Source of the DNA: Palaemon carinicauda | Lineage: Eukaryota; Arthropoda; Malacostraca; Decapoda; Palaemonidae | Direction of reading: 5' to 3' | Length of the DNA stretch: 64,000 nt | NCBI RefSeq assembly: GCF_036898095.1 | Contig: NC_090750.1 | Span: 87,432,497 to 87,496,496 of the forward strand | Shown here: piece by piece, positions 39,540 through 55,540 of the stretch | Layout of the letters: every line of letters begins with the position of its first letter | Position numbering within the stretch: the stretch's first letter is position 1 | The notes under the pieces: generated by a model | Seen by the model: the letters and a program-made list of their open reading frames with translations, nothing else | The model's database searches: none | What the model was told of the DNA's origin: nothing | Translations under genes and position numbers: made by a program

Positions 39540-39712
39540 GTCCAGACCTACTGTATAGGCTTCCCCAAAAGCCCCCATCCTTAGCTCACAAGAATGGAGA
39601 GGTTGCAGACACTACAAGAAACTATCAAGCTTGAGAGGGGAACTCGAACCCCCTGGCAAATCGCCAGACAGATGTTTCCAATAGGCCACAACAACCCTTA
39701 AACCATGCAGAG
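39540..39712 (-). mobile_element. tRNA-derived SINE
   Basis: On the minus strand the head reads gggttgttgtggcctattgg (A box-like), then ggttcgagttcccc (B box), then ctcaagcttgatagtttctt and gtgtctgcaacctc. The A-box to B-box spacing fits a tRNA with a long variable arm. I recall this repeat type as common in shrimp genomic DNA, which supports the organism call. It is not a functional tRNA, because the acceptor stem is not formed. Confidence 0.7.
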
Positions 39713-39715
39713 GAA

Positions 39716-42235
39716 TCCATTTAATTTTCTAAAGACCCTGCTCGATTTGTTGTTCTGTGCTTGGGTGACCTCTTTCTCCTCCGCTTTGGGGATCTATGAG
39801 CGCTGAGAAGGAACAGGTAACAGGAGCAGGTAAACAAGTCAATGGGTGACTCAAAGATGTCGATCACCCTAAGAACAAGTATAAGTTTTGATCATGTGCT
39901 TCCTGATCACTTGGTTCCCCATTGTACAGTTCAAAATCACGGCTACCAATCGCATGATTCCCGATCGTGGTTGCCAATTGTATGGTTCCACATAGCTTCT
40001 GCCAATCTTATGGTTCCAGATTGCAGATACCAATTGTATTGTTTCCCATCGTGGTACGAGGTGAATACATGACTGATATACCGAATCATATCCTAAAGGA
40101 ATTGTATGTTCCGGCTACGTAACCTCTTGCTTTAAAAACATACAGTACTAGGGTTGTCCTCCCGACCTCCGGAGTAGATAAATTCCCGGTACATGTCATC
40201 CACCTACAAGTAAGCAGGGCGAAATCAGTCTGGGGTGTTTTTGTCACTTAACTGGACAAGTAAACAAGTACCCAGAACACTGTTCCTCCTACTAATTTCT
40301 GCTACCTAATCCCCAGAAATACCTAAGGATGTATCCATTTTGAAATGCTATTTAAACAGCTCATGTATAGGCACTGTAGAACTGCAGCACCCACTATTTT
40401 CACTTGATATCATTGATAACATTCAATAAAATTATTTTTCTTTATTTCCTTACACTTGTCTAATGCTATATGATTAACAAGCTTATGTCGGTAGCCATCC
40501 TTCAGTTTATGGACAAAAAACAAAAAAAAATCTTTGAATGGAACTGTGCACTTCACAGTTCCTGATGCGTGGTCTTTGGCTGTTGTGCTCATGAGCACCT
40601 AGGAAGCTACAACCCAGACTGAGAGGGAGAGAGAGCACTGTCGGTCCCGCAGTGCAGACCTTCCCGTGTTGGTGGAAGTTAGTTATTTTTTTTTACTCAA
40701 CATCTGTTGTGCTAGAAAAACATTCTTGAATGTGATAAGCAGATTTAGATTATTATCCTATTTCCAGATATTCTATTGGATTCTTTTTTTTTGGTTCTCT
40801 TGAGACAGAACACTGCTTTTCAACAATAAAAAGAATAAAAACTTCCCTAAGAAGCACTATGAATTCAGACAGACTAAATGCACTTGCAGTACTTTCAATA
40901 AAGAAAAATTTCCTCAGTTGTCATCCAGAGACCAAGGAGATAAATATTCATATTTTTTGCGCAAATTAAAACAAGAATGGATTTCATTTTTAAATAAATG
41001 GATCGAGCTTGAACAGTAACAATAAAATGTTTTATTTTGTTCTTTAAGGATTTTATCAAGTTTCTGAATGCTTTTTCTTATAATTACGTTTCCCTTTACA
41101 TGAAAAAAAAAAGCTACAAATTCTGGCGCAGTAACCGCCACTAATTTTGGTCATGAGCAACCACTATACTTGAATTAATTGGGGGGGGGGTGGCTAAATA
41201 AGAATAGACGATATAAGTCAGGTTAGGTGGGATACATGCCCCTAATTTCATTACAGCTAAAGCAATATATGTGGCAGACAGTCAGGGAAGTTTATAGATC
41301 AGCGGGTCCGGCTAACTAGTCCTTGTAGAGAGAAAGGGATGTCACAAGGCTAATCAGCACTGACACACACATACGTAGCTAAAAGCTTAGGTGGCAGTAC
41401 ATTACATTAAAACTTATCTCTTTGAATCAGTGAAGCGAATTAACTTTCTTTCACTAAGACAGGGCCGACCTGTGTTTGCCAGTATACAAACTACTCGGCT
41501 AAACTTACCGTTGTAGTATATTTTTAAAAAATGCGATTTAAAATCATGTTTGTATGCCAAATTTAATTTTTCGCTGTAAAATGAAAAAACTACATTTCTA
41601 CCAAACCCTGACCTAGACTTATAATAACCCCCAAGTACCACTTTTTCTGTCCGTGCAACATAATTGTGTTCCGGATTACCTTGCCTAAATAAAATAAGGT
41701 TACCTTAAATGTCAATGGCTATACATAAAATAGACTTTAGTTATCTTTGGCCCAAATGCAATACAGTATACCAAATAGGAGGGTCAGAAATCATTGCACT
41801 ACTACATAGCCTATCTACAAAACATTACCTCAATTCAAAAATTATTTAAAATAATTTAATAATATTCTAAAAAGGTAAATGAGCTTTACGATAACTAATC
41901 TGATTTCCTTAGCCCCCAGACTTAGCTAATTTGCGTAGATCAGTCACTTCACCGCACACAAACTACTATAAAATATTACTTAACACACAAATACTTACAT
42001 TGGGATTGTGGGTATCTGCAAACGATTGAATAATTGTAAGTACACAAGTAACTAGTTTTTTAAGTGTCTAAAATAGGTACTTATAATCTGACAGCCGATA
42101 AAATTATAACACCATAGAATCGGGGATACAAACATCTACCCTATACAATGTGATAGATAAGTCATCATATCATATTGTAATGTTTCTCAAACTACTGGCG
42201 TCAAATTCAAAAAGCCTCTCGAATATGTTCTGATT
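39716..42235. other. Upstream of UBASH3: no recognised gene
   Basis: Mostly AT-rich. Positions 39920-40060 contain four imperfect copies of a cacg/gtgg-containing ~30-bp phrase (cgatcgtggttgccaattgt, cagataccaattgtattg). A G homopolymer occurs at 41181-41190. The UBASH3 promoter and first exon should be in this interval or further right, but I cannot place them. Confidence 0.3.
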
Positions 42236-42905
42236 ATTATTACTATTACTTGCTAAGCTACAACCCTAGCTGGAAAAGCAGGATGCTATAATCCCAAGGC
42301 CTCCAACAGGGACAATAGCCCATCGAGGAAAGGAAATAAATAAATAAACTACAAGAAAAGTAGTTAACAATTAAAATATTTTAGGCGGCACAGTAACAGC
42401 ATCTAAATAAATTTTTCATACATAAATTATAAAAACTTTTAAAAAACAAAAGGAAGAGAAATATGATAAAAAATTGCCCGAGTGTACCCTCAAGCAAGAG
42501 AACTCTACCCCCAAGACAGTGGAAGACCATTTTACAGAGGCCATGGCACTACCCAAGACTAGAGTACAATGGTTTGATCTTGGTGTCCTTCTCCTAGGAG
42601 AGCTGCTTACTATAGCTAAAGAGTCTTTTCTACCCTTACCAAGAGAAAAATAGTCATTGAACTATTACAGTGCAGTGGTTAATCCCTTTACCAAAGAAGA
42701 ATTGTTTGGTAATCTCAGTGTTGACAGGTGTATGAGGACAGAAAAGAATATGTAAAGAATAGGACAGACTATTCGGCATTTGTATAGGCAAAGGGAAATT
42801 GAGCCGTAACTAGAGAGACGGATCCACTGCAATACTACCTGATCAGTTGAAGGACCCAGTAACTCTCTAGCGGTAGTATCTGAATGGGTGGCTGGTGCCC
42901 TGGCC
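42236..42905 (-). mobile_element. LINE 3' tail joined to a second dispersed repeat
   Basis: Positions 42236-42350 are the reverse complement of the tail found at 55680-55795 and 56225-56340 (tgctaagctacaaccctagc, ccaacagggacaatagccca). Positions 42470-42905 form a further repeat-like block (ccatggcactacccaagact, gcttactatagctaaagagt) that I recognise as a common decapod repeat from memory only. Confidence 0.55.
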
Positions 42906-42994
42906 AACCTATAGTGAGGAATATAATTTTAGTAAATATTATCAATTTTAATATTAACAAATAAGGGCACTACACCCTTTGAGACGTTTCCTTG

Positions 42995-42995
<1 letters not shown>

Positions 42996-43082
<87 letters not shown>
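42996..43082. repeat. (AT)n microsatellite
   Basis: About 86 bases of uninterrupted AT dinucleotide. Confidence 0.95.
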
Positions 43083-43786
<704 letters not shown>

Positions 43787-44210
43787 AGGAAGGAACTGAA
43801 AATGATTGGAAGGCATCATGAAATTGGATCAGGTCATAAAACACTAGGACTAGGGAGGACATTCTGCCTGTATGTGTAACAGGGGCGGGGGGCTTCCTTA
43901 CACTTGCAATACGAAGGTGGAAGAGGTTGGACAATAGAATAAAAGCAAATGCTATGTATAGTAGATGGATACAAATTGAGTCCTACGGCTAGGGGTAAAA
44001 AGGGCTCTGCCTTCAGTCTACTGCTTGAAATGCTCTGACAACACTAGCCCCCATACCGCCATACGGACCAGGAATCCTACACAGACAGACATTCAGACAA
44101 ACTGAACATCAGATCACAAATGGAAGAATATGTCGAAATCAGCGCTAAGATGCAACCCAGGAAAACTGCAGTATTGCAATATAGAGATAGAAGTGATAAG
44201 GCGCGCGCAC

Positions 44211-44212
<2 letters not shown>

Positions 44213-44295
<83 letters not shown>

Positions 44296-44300
44296 GTATG

Positions 44301-44381
<81 letters not shown>
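44213..44381. repeat. (TA)n microsatellite
   Basis: About 168 bases of TA dinucleotide with one ttatatatgtatgtatgtat interruption. Confidence 0.95.
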
Positions 44382-46900
<2,519 letters not shown>

Positions 46901-47062
46901 AGACAATTTTTAACTGATAACGAAGAAAGTTTAGAATTTTTACATAATCATGGAGTGCTTCCGTCGGAAATAAGATGACCGAAGTATTACAAGCCGTGCA
47001 TTTCACTAACAGATCAACATTACTGGTATTGTCACTGTAAAGTTAGAAAGACCAAACGGTGC
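46901..47062 (+). mobile_element. Possible Merlin/IS1595-type transposase N-terminal fragment
   Basis: The plus-strand frame reads RQFLTDNEESLEFLHNHGVL, a stop, then CISLTDQHYWYCHCK and RKTKRC. A leading helix with xxFLxxHGVLP, followed by a Cys-containing zinc-ribbon-like segment and DQHxWxC, recalls the start of Merlin-type transposases. It is a fragment with an in-frame stop, and terminal repeats were not found. Confidence 0.35.
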
Positions 47063-48889
47063 TAATGTAGTTTGTATCCTACCTATACTTTTTGTTCTTA
47101 CCAAGTGTAGCTTATATCCTACCCAAGTTTTGGTAAGGGAGTATTTACTGGGGAATTGATAATTAATGGTAAAACTATCCTTTTATTCTCTGTACATTAT
47201 TCTCTGGGATGCATAATAAAACCATGGAAAATTACACCAAATATTGGCCTCCTATGCTCCTGAGATATTTTTCATTTGTTTGTTGACATTCTAAAATTTG
47301 TACTTATTCGCTCCTGTTCATTCATATACAGTAATCGGGGTAGGGTGCCTGGGGGTTGCTTCCCAGTTAGGTCTGTGACCTGGTTTGGGGATCTTATCCC
47401 CCCTGCTAGATCTGTAACCTGGGAACTACTTGGCTAGGTTAGGTGGGTTGTGTTAGGTTTGGTGCCCTTTTGAATGTATCCCGAAATTTATATAACTTGG
47501 AAAATACACTATATTTTTCACCTTTTCCAACCTAAAGAAGTATTCTTTAAATAAAAAAAATGAAACTAATATATTTTTCACCTTTTCCCACCCAAATCCT
47601 TAGTGGGGTACAAGAAATTCTGAATATCCTAGTAGGAGGCAAGCTACACTAGCACTAACTAAACCAAGAAGTGAGTCTAGTGCATTTTCCTTGTGAGTGA
47701 TTACAAGGGTAGTTTCATGGATAAGAGCCATTTTGAACCCAAACTGTTATCCCTGTTTTTACACCTGATTCAGATTACTCAGATTCCAGTTATTAAGGTA
47801 AAACAGATTAATTCTCAGCATAAGCTAGGGATACGGGTGTCTGAGGCGGGTTCACAGGGGGATGAAACAAACCCCCCCCCTCGGTAGGTAAGGCTATGGC
47901 TTATAGGTTAGGTTAGATGGGGAACTTTAGGTTAGTTGGTGTTCTTGTGTTTGTTTTCCTTTTAAAATTGGACCACGTTGAAGACTGAGAAGTCTGTGTT
48001 CAAAAGAAAATGTAGCTTGAAAGAAAATGGAACTTGAGAGAAAATGGTGTTAGAGAGATAACTAGCAGTTAGTTTGTAGGTTTTATTCACCCTCGTATTT
48101 TTGGATGAAAAAAAAAAATTTCCATTAGTTTTCTTGTTGTGTTGGATTCTGGCAGGTGGTGCATGTTGCGCTATGCTTGTTATTTGCGTTGGTGAATATT
48201 TTCCTGTTATCTAATTAATTAATTAGTTCAATATTATAGATAATGTGTACAGTAAGTAAATACAATTATATTACTGTAGTTACATTCTGGTTGCCACACC
48301 TTTCCAAAAGACAACTTCCTCTTTTTTTTTTTTTTTTGTAGACAGAATGGATTGGGACTCAGTGATTAAGAATGAATCGGAGGTTGGGATGGACAAATAG
48401 AAGGTGGATTTAATTTGTCGGTGATGCATAGGGGAATTGCTGTTGGCGAGGTTAAACAGTATTTGAGTGGCTAAACACTATTTCTTACCACTGTTTTGAA
48501 TACTCTCATTAGATGGTTTCCCATCAAAAGCATGCTACATGTCACCACTATTACATTATTTACAAAGAGCTTAGAAGTCGCCCAGCAGTCCTTTCTTATA
48601 TAAATCGCATAAATTGTAGAGCTTTACAAGTTATCAAATGCAATGCCAGACCATGCTTTGATGCTCCTGTCATTCAGCTAAATTTCGAGTTAAAAGTACT
48701 GTATTGATTTTTGATTGGATTTAAAAATGGGGTCCAGTTGGGTAGTTTCAAACGACTGTACCCATGTCTGCTGATAAATTGATCAAAATGTCATCTACAG
48801 TGAATTCTATGTACTAGGTTCTTGGCCGACTTTAGAATTTTAGGGTAATTTTGAAGATGTTCAAAAAATTCTTAATTGTTCCTATAAGT
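47063..48889. other. RPB8 intron 1: no recognised gene
   Basis: Mixed sequence with small local duplications: tatatttttcaccttttcc occurs at about 47509 and 47569, and gtatcctacc/atatcctaccc near 47080 and 47115. A 64-codon frame at 48513-48707 has no recognisable domain. A T tract at 48325-48340 is followed by gtagac, but the sequence after it does not match RPB8. Confidence 0.3.
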
Positions 48890-51680
48890 AATACAAAGAT
48901 TCGACTTTTAATAAGAGTATGATTTCAGCAAAGTTGGAACAGGCATTAGAGCTTTTAACAAGATAAACACAGCTGGCTCTGAATTGGTGGGTAAATTCCG
49001 CTCACCTGACTGGTAGCGCTACCTTCACTTTGACTTTGGCCGCTGTTCTGTACAGACGTACTATACATCTTGGGGTCTTATTTTGTCTGTACTTTTGGTC
49101 AGCTTTTTCTTTTCAGGTTGTTTGTATGTATGCTTGTTTTGCTGTCGGCTTCATGGGTGGACATGCGGTTATTTCTTTGTAGTCCCATCCGAGAATGTGA
49201 CTGGTACATGAGTAAGCCATAAGTCAACTCTATGTAGCCTCTCCAGGAGGGCATGACTACAGGAATCCCCCTGTTTTGAGTTTAGGAAGTGACTGTCTCT
49301 GCAGTGGACTGAGTTTGTGAAGAAGAGGAAGAAATCAAAGAGATATTCTCTAGAATCGGTCTCAAGTACGCCAAAGCTGATGCCTGAGAAAATCACAAGC
49401 TCCTTCATCCCTCCTTTGGGTTTGATGTCGTATGCATGGTCTTCTTCAGAGGCTGAGGTTGTCTGAGGAAATAGAAGGGAAATGGGGCTTCTGCCCTTCC
49501 CGTGAGGAGCTCTTTTGAGTGAGACATTGGTATTGCCTTCCACTAACGGAGGTAATATCCGCCTGTCTCTCCGGCTGATGTCATCGCTGATGACTCTTGG
49601 CATGAGCTTGCTGTGTCCCACACTTAGAGTTAATGGAACCTCATCACTGAGAAACTCCAGAGGTAGTAGCAACTGTTAAAACCCAGCTGTCTTCTCACCC
49701 TATGTTATTGTTTCCCTCCTGCGTGTCCTTGCCTGCTGCTTTAGACTAATCCCCATAACCTGATACTGAGAGTTGGTTTGTAGCCTAGAAACCTCTACCT
49801 TAGTGAAAGAGAAGCATGATCACTACCTTTTACCTGCTTCATCTGTTGCTGTGCCATCTTCCATGGCTGAAGAACTGCCTTCCATTAGGAAGAAGAAGGA
49901 GAGTTTTCTGAGGCACAGGAATCTCCTGATTCCCCTCCTGATTCCTTTGTATGGTTTCGTGGGAGGAGTAGCGCTGTATCAAAACCATCCTCCTGCGAAG
50001 GCATTGAGGTACGAGGTTCTAGGGTGCTTGCGCTAGCCTCATGTGCCAAATCTCGTCTGAGAATTGGTGCGAACGCTACTGGTCAGGAGGACGACGAGCT
50101 ACTATCTACTCCCTCTCCTATTTTGGGACATTTCCCAGACTCCTGGATGACTCTTTCACCACCCGCATGAACATCAAGACAAATATGATCTCCCTGAACT
50201 GCCATGAAGACCTCATCTGACACAATCTTACTCTAGACAAACAATGAACCTCTTTTCTACGCACACGTGTGAAGCAATTGGTTTGCCCTACATGTTCTTT
50301 TATGACACCTAATGGAGATCCTACCCTTCCACTAAAAGGAAACCACGAGACCGCAGGCACAATCAGCTAATTGTCAGAGATTTCTGGATAACCCATAATA
50401 GTCGCCACAGACGCAATCCAATCTTGACTCAACGCTCACAAATGTCTTCGTGATCACAGCTTAAGGCCCAATTTGTTTCCTGCAATATCTAGACGACTTC
50501 CACCGGGACTAACTCCTCTCTTTCAATCGTGATCTGGGGATTGTGGTGAATTGTGAAAAGTAGGCCTAGTGCCCAAACAAAGACTGATTTATTTGAGATT
50601 AGATATCAACACCTGTGTGTGAAGAGTTCCTGCCCTGTGTGTGAAGAGTTCCTGCCTCGGGATGAACTAGTCCATCTTCAAGAGGTGATTTACCCTCTCC
50701 CTCTCCCTGTCATCATGCAAGAATCTCTTTATGGTGCAGGTACATAAAGATGATGTTTACTGCACATTACCTGTGGGAATTGCCCCACAGTCCCCTACAG
50801 GCCTTTTTGCTAGGACCTGTAGTAGTTACACAGCAGGTGGTATAGCTGGCTCAGTTCCTTTAACAGGACTTTTAGCTTCAGATTGAGGATAGAGTTTGCA
50901 TGTTGGACTGGGATGAAAGTGAAGATTGACTGGTCCTTTCTTTTGACTTTCACCTTACCCTCTGTTGGTGCACAGCATAGGAGGCCCTGTCAGGGAATCT
51001 GCAGGCAAGCCCCACTTTACTGGTGGCTTTTCTTCTACATAGTATAGAAGTGTCATTCCACACACTTTTTATGAAGGGTGTATGTTGTAACCAGGCAAAC
51101 CCTCTCATATACAGATGTTTCACAGGTGGAACCAGGAAGACCCATTGGTATACATATGTCTTGTTACGGCACAGGGATTTTCTGTTCCTCATCTTTTGTA
51201 GCACAGGCTGTGGACCTAGTGGTGTTGTCAAACCACTTGTGCACAAGATGTAATGGAACCATAGCTCTGCACCACCTAAAATAGTACAAGTTTTTGGTAA
51301 CCTGGGATAAGTTTCCAGCCAGTTGGAAGGGGCATTCCTCCCACCTAAGGATGAGTCTCCTATGTAAAGGATGAAGGTTTTTATTTGTACAGGAACAATG
51401 ATGAATTTGGAGATAATTTGTATATTTCCTAACTATACAAACCTGAGTGCTTTACTCGTACTTTACTGCCATAAACAACCCTCTAGAAAGTTCCAGCTGC
51501 AATCTAAGTGACTATTTAATGATCAAGCAGAAGGGTGAGGCTTCCCTGCTCCCAGCTAGGTAATTAGCGGCCACCTGTTTACACCTTGTTATAAAAGTTT
51601 GGACTGCTATATTCTCTAGACTCAGCTTTGTAGAGTTAGGAAAAAACTCAAATTGTCTCCAGATTTGTTGTTTTTGCACT
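48890..51680 (+). mobile_element. Decayed DIRS1-like copy G (plus strand)
   Basis: A left terminus at about 48895-48960 (ttttaataagagtatgattt, cagcaaagttgg) is followed by gag remnants at 49300-49690 (WTEFVKKRKKSKRYSLESVL and PKLMPEK, as in copy C). An RT remnant at 50480-50560 has QYLDDF followed by LGIVVNCEK, and an RNase H remnant at about 51110-51280 has SYTDVS. Then come an ICR-like block at 51330-51450 (cctatgtaaaggatg, ggagataatttgtatatttc) and a right repeat to about 51680 (agctttgtagagttagga). All coding remnants are on the plus strand, in sense with RPB8. Confidence 0.72.
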
Positions 51681-51719
51681 TAGAGAATAGGTAATGTTAT
51701 TTCATAAGGTAAATGTATT

Positions 51720-52210
51720 TTTGGTAGCCCTAGTCCTGCTGATTACTGCCCAATTTCCATAACTCCCATATTATCTAAAAAATTTTAATGTCATTGTATG
51801 GTTGGCCTTGATTTTAGGGCTGCCTTTGACCATGTTAATCATGAGGCCCTTGTTTTCAAACTCCAACAGTTGGGAGTAGGTGGTGCTTTTCTTTGCATCA
51901 TTATTGAACTTTTAAGTAATAGATTGCAAAGAATAGTTGTTGATGGGCGCCATAGTGAGTATAAGAATGTGATATCTGGTGTTCCTTAGGGTAGTGTTCT
52001 TGGCTCATTACTTATTGAGAAAGTCTTTTTAAGATTTTCGATGATCAATTTATTGTGAAGTAATCTTTTAATTTTTTCATGCTACCTTGTTTCGAGTATT
52101 GTTCTCCTGTCTGGTCTTCAGCTGCTAAATCTCATCTTGATTAGCTGGCCAAAAACTTGTGGGCTATTGAATTTCTTATTCCTGATCTAGATATTAATCT
52201 CTGGCAGGAG
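51720..52210 (+). mobile_element. Non-LTR retrotransposon relic (CR1/Jockey-like)
   Basis: The frame 51798-51989 encodes the catalytic Asp region VGLDFRAAFDHVNHEALVFK and VVDGRHSEYKNVISGVP. It is followed by an in-frame TAG and then GSVLGSLL. After an internal deletion, 52078-52205 encodes LPCFEYCSPVWSSAAKSHLD, a stop, and LWAIEFLIPDLDINLW, the same segment as in the LINE at 4.9 kb. Same family as that copy; inactive. Confidence 0.78.
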
Positions 52211-52860
52211 CCGGACAGAATCCTGAAAGTCGCGTCGGGAGCTTCTAGTGATTCGGATAATTAATTTTTGAAATTATCTGACAGCCACAAGCCCGAAGCT
52301 GGAATCTTGACATGCCAGGTTACCGACATAACCAAAATCTCGACAGCCATAATCCCTACAATTCCTTTTCTTTCTGACAGCCACGGTCCAGCAGTCAAAT
52401 AAATAAGCTCCATTAGCACACTGATGTCACTGGGCCCAGCTATGGTTGACTGACCACTGCCTTGATCCTACCCATGGCCAATATCCACATATTTATTCTT
52501 CTGAAATTATTTAACTTGCTTAATCATGGATGAACCCAGTGTGCAGAAAACCTCCTTAATTTTATGCGCTTTGGATCAGTACACATAGGCCTCATCAACA
52601 GCAGATTTAATCCCTCTACTCCCACTGCACCATTCCTCTCTCGTGCAAGTCCGGTCTCTTTTTCTCGGATAGTGATGTCCTTCACACGCATTACCTCTTT
52701 CCCGCTATCCTTTTAGATCTTCCTCTTCTCTTCCCTGTCAGTACTTCCGAATGGTACACCTTTTGCCTTGCCTATTATTCGCTATGCTTTTCTCTTAACC
52801 GAACCAGCTCAGAACACTGGGCCCATCATTTCAACCAAGGTAACCTTTTGATATTTTGTT
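52211..52860. other. Intronic or intergenic DNA
   Basis: Moderately GC-rich, with cctgacag/gacagcca phrases recurring near 52280, 52340 and 52375. No coding signal was seen. Confidence 0.3.
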
Positions 52861-53160
52861 GGTGTTTTTACCTCCGCTAAGGAGGTTATAAAATTGGGTC
52901 GGTTTATTTATTAATGTGTGTCTATCTGTCAGTGTATAGGATTATATCAAAACTACTTGACGGATTTTGACGAAATTTTCATCCTGAGGTCAAGGACAAC
53001 CCCATTAAGTTTTGGAGTGATCCAGATCCGGATTTTCTTTTTCGCCATTTTGAAGATAAAATCAAGACAAATTGATGGATTATGACGAAAATTTCACCAG
53101 AGATATGGGCGACTCCATTAGCCTTAGGCGAGGTTCTGGAATCTCTGATTTCTCTTGTTA
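52861..53160 (+). repeat. Dispersed 'cctccgctaaggaggtta' repeat
   Basis: The block begins tacctccgctaaggaggtta, has ctacttgacggattttgacg and accccattaagttttggagt, and repeats a gacgaaattttca/gacgaaaatttcacc unit at about 52971 and 53087. I recognise similar repeats from many invertebrate genomes. A second copy of the class starts at 62374. Confidence 0.5.
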
Positions 53161-53320
53161 TCATTATGGTTGCCAAGTTTGTGTTTGTGGTATGTTGTAG
53201 CAATTTGTCATTGAATTTATTTTACTCACATTGGTTTCAGTACTGTAATATCTGTTTAACATCTGGACTTTATTTTTTTGTAGATTCTTTTAAGTTGACT
53301 CAATACCCTAATTCCCCCCC

Positions 53321-53340
53321 TCTCTCTCTCTTTCTCTCTC

Positions 53341-53413
<73 letters not shown>
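53321..53413. repeat. (TC)n microsatellite
   Basis: About 93 bases, one short interruption. Confidence 0.95.
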
Positions 53414-53415
<2 letters not shown>

Positions 53416-53578
53416 GTTCAAATTATTGGTTTTGTCTATTTTAGATAGTTATTATACATTAGGTGGTACTTCTACGCTGCTGGTAACTAGGGCATCAAAC
53501 ATCTGTTGAATAATGTTTTGTACCTGCTAATCCAATGCCTCCTTTTTTATGTATTCTCCTGGACTATATCTACTCCCC

Positions 53579-53581
53579 CTC

Positions 53582-53631
<50 letters not shown>
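53579..53631. repeat. (TC)n microsatellite
   Basis: About 50 bases with TATC interruptions at the start. Confidence 0.93.
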
Positions 53632-53635
<4 letters not shown>

Positions 53636-53763
53636 CTTATAGCATACCTCTTTCCCTTCGCTATGTCATCTATCTGTACCTCCCATCTACTCTCTGTATA
53701 TTCTTGGCATCGCTTTAAAGCATGGGCTCCTACTCACCTCTTCACTCTCTTTCCACCCTGTAG

Positions 53764-53764
<1 letters not shown>

Positions 53765-53820
<56 letters not shown>
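53765..53820. repeat. (TC)n microsatellite
   Basis: About 55 bases, uninterrupted. Confidence 0.94.
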
Positions 53821-53822
<2 letters not shown>

Positions 53823-53947
53823 ACTTTCCTCCCTAGAACCATGACCTTGGTGCGTCCTGAGTTACGAAACAGGGTTGGCGAACTGCGTAGATTTATATAC
53901 AACGCTTTCTGACTGAGGACTGTCGTGGTTCGACATGTGGCTCAGGA

Positions 53948-53948
<1 letters not shown>

Positions 53949-54017
<69 letters not shown>
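53949..54017. repeat. (GA)n microsatellite
   Basis: About 68 bases of GA. The purine strand is on top here, opposite to the three TC tracts just to the left. Confidence 0.94.
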
Positions 54018-54021
<4 letters not shown>

Positions 54022-54550
54022 GGGGTTTAAGGGGGGGGAGTTGAGTGATAGGTGTATAGTTGCGTGCGTTGCTAAGCTTTTGTTGCTAGGCATCGTACCT
54101 GTTTTTGCGTCTGCAGGTTAAGTTTTTTTTTTTTTCTCGTAAGTCTCTTGTCTGTTTACCCCCGCCATGTTCCGTTATATAAGCGGCTGTATTTTTTTTC
54201 CTTTTTTTACTTTGTTATTATGTTGATTTGGGCTTCCAAAGGAGCTTGGAAGACGTAGAAGTGATTTGAGGAATTCAATGAATAGTCGTCATTTCACATT
54301 GTTATATAATTTATTTGTTTTTAGGTGGTTTAGTAAAATATGAATAAATCACATCGTGTCCTGAACTGGTATGGCCCTCGGATTCATATTCATGTTCGAG
54401 GTATTTCTCGCTGTTACGTAAGAATCTCGTCTCTCTCTTTGTATCGTGATACATAAGTAACCTGATTCATGCGCGTCGAGAGCTTCTAGACATTCTATTA
54501 ATTGATTTTTGAACTAGCAGTTTTGTACATCGATCTGTCTGTTATGATAA
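54018..54550. other. No recognised features
   Basis: AT-rich sequence with T homopolymer runs near 54125 and 54193. Confidence 0.3.
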
Positions 54551-55090
54551 TTATAGTCTACATCGTTAAAATAAACCGTAATATAATAGGAAATTCTCCG
54601 TAAAAATATACCGTTCTAAGCCGTATTTCAGTAATATATTCGGCCGTAGTTTTACCCTAATTTGTTGTTATATTTTACAGGTTGGTGACGGTAATATCAC
54701 TACTTTACGTCATTATATTCGTTTTTAAAAGGGTAAATTCCTGGCAACATTTATTCCAGGAATTTTACCGTTTTGTTATCTTTTACGGGTTGGTGACGGT
54801 AATATCACTACTTTACGTCAATATATCCGTTTTTAAAACGGTAAATGTCATGATTTTTACTGTTTTAACGGCAATTTTTTCTAGCAGTGTGTGTTTCACA
54901 AGTCCAAATCGGTAAATATCTGGCAACATTTATTCCAGGATTTTTACTGTTTTGTTATTATCTTTTACAGGTTGGTGACCGTAATATCACTACTTTACAT
55001 CAATATATCCGTTTTTAAAATGGTAAATGTCAGGATTTTTACCGTTTTTTTTTTTTTCGTCAAATTTTTAATATCGTGTGTGTGTTTCTC
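54551..55090 (+). repeat. Palindromic ACCGTAAA-type repeat, tandem
   Basis: Three partial copies of a unit containing caggttggtgacggtaatat, cactactttacgtcaatata and the palindrome ccgtttttaaaacgg, starting near 54680, 54788 and 54970. Two contain ggcaacatttattccagga. A head part (ggaaattctccgtaaaaata) is present once at 54590. A related single copy lies at 56745-57000. No coding capacity; probably a non-autonomous DNA transposon. Confidence 0.65.
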
Positions 55091-55540
55091 TAGTCACTGG
55101 GTCTAAATAATACGCGTAAAATTATTAAAACTTGGCAGACCACCTATTTAGTATTCAGTTATTCTTAAAACCAGCTAAACGCCACTTGTTGATGGCAAGT
55201 TATTTTTAGAGTTCAGCTTTTAGTGTAGATGATTTTATATCCATATGCAGTTTTTCTTTATGCGACTCCCGTCTATATTCGATCATTATTTGTAATGATT
55301 ATGAAAATCAGAAATATTTTTTTTTATCTTTTTATTAAAAAGTTAAATTACATATTCTTTACAATCACAATATTTACAGTATAATCACATTTAATTGCAT
55401 TTTTCTATAAACAAATCCATCTAATTTAACAATTTACAACATCACACATCTTGATTTTAATTTTTAGGCACTCAAAAACAATAATTTATATACTTTTTGG
55501 TGAACATTTTATTCATTCTTTCTTTATAGATATTTTTCAA
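55091..55540. other. No recognised features
   Basis: Very AT-rich sequence. Confidence 0.3.

Noticed and set aside
39640..39712. tRNA gene on the minus strand
   Set aside because: A and B boxes are present, but no acceptor stem forms and a repeat body follows. It is better explained as a SINE.
48341..48400. Possible RPB8 exon after the T tract and GTAG at 48343
   Set aside because: The phase fits, but the translation (DRMDWDSVIKNESEVGMDK then stop) has no similarity to RPB8.
49169..49672. 167-codon minus-strand frame
   Set aside because: The opposite strand carries gag similarity (WTEFVKKRKKSKR, PKLMPEK) consistent with plus-strand copy G, so this is a shadow frame.
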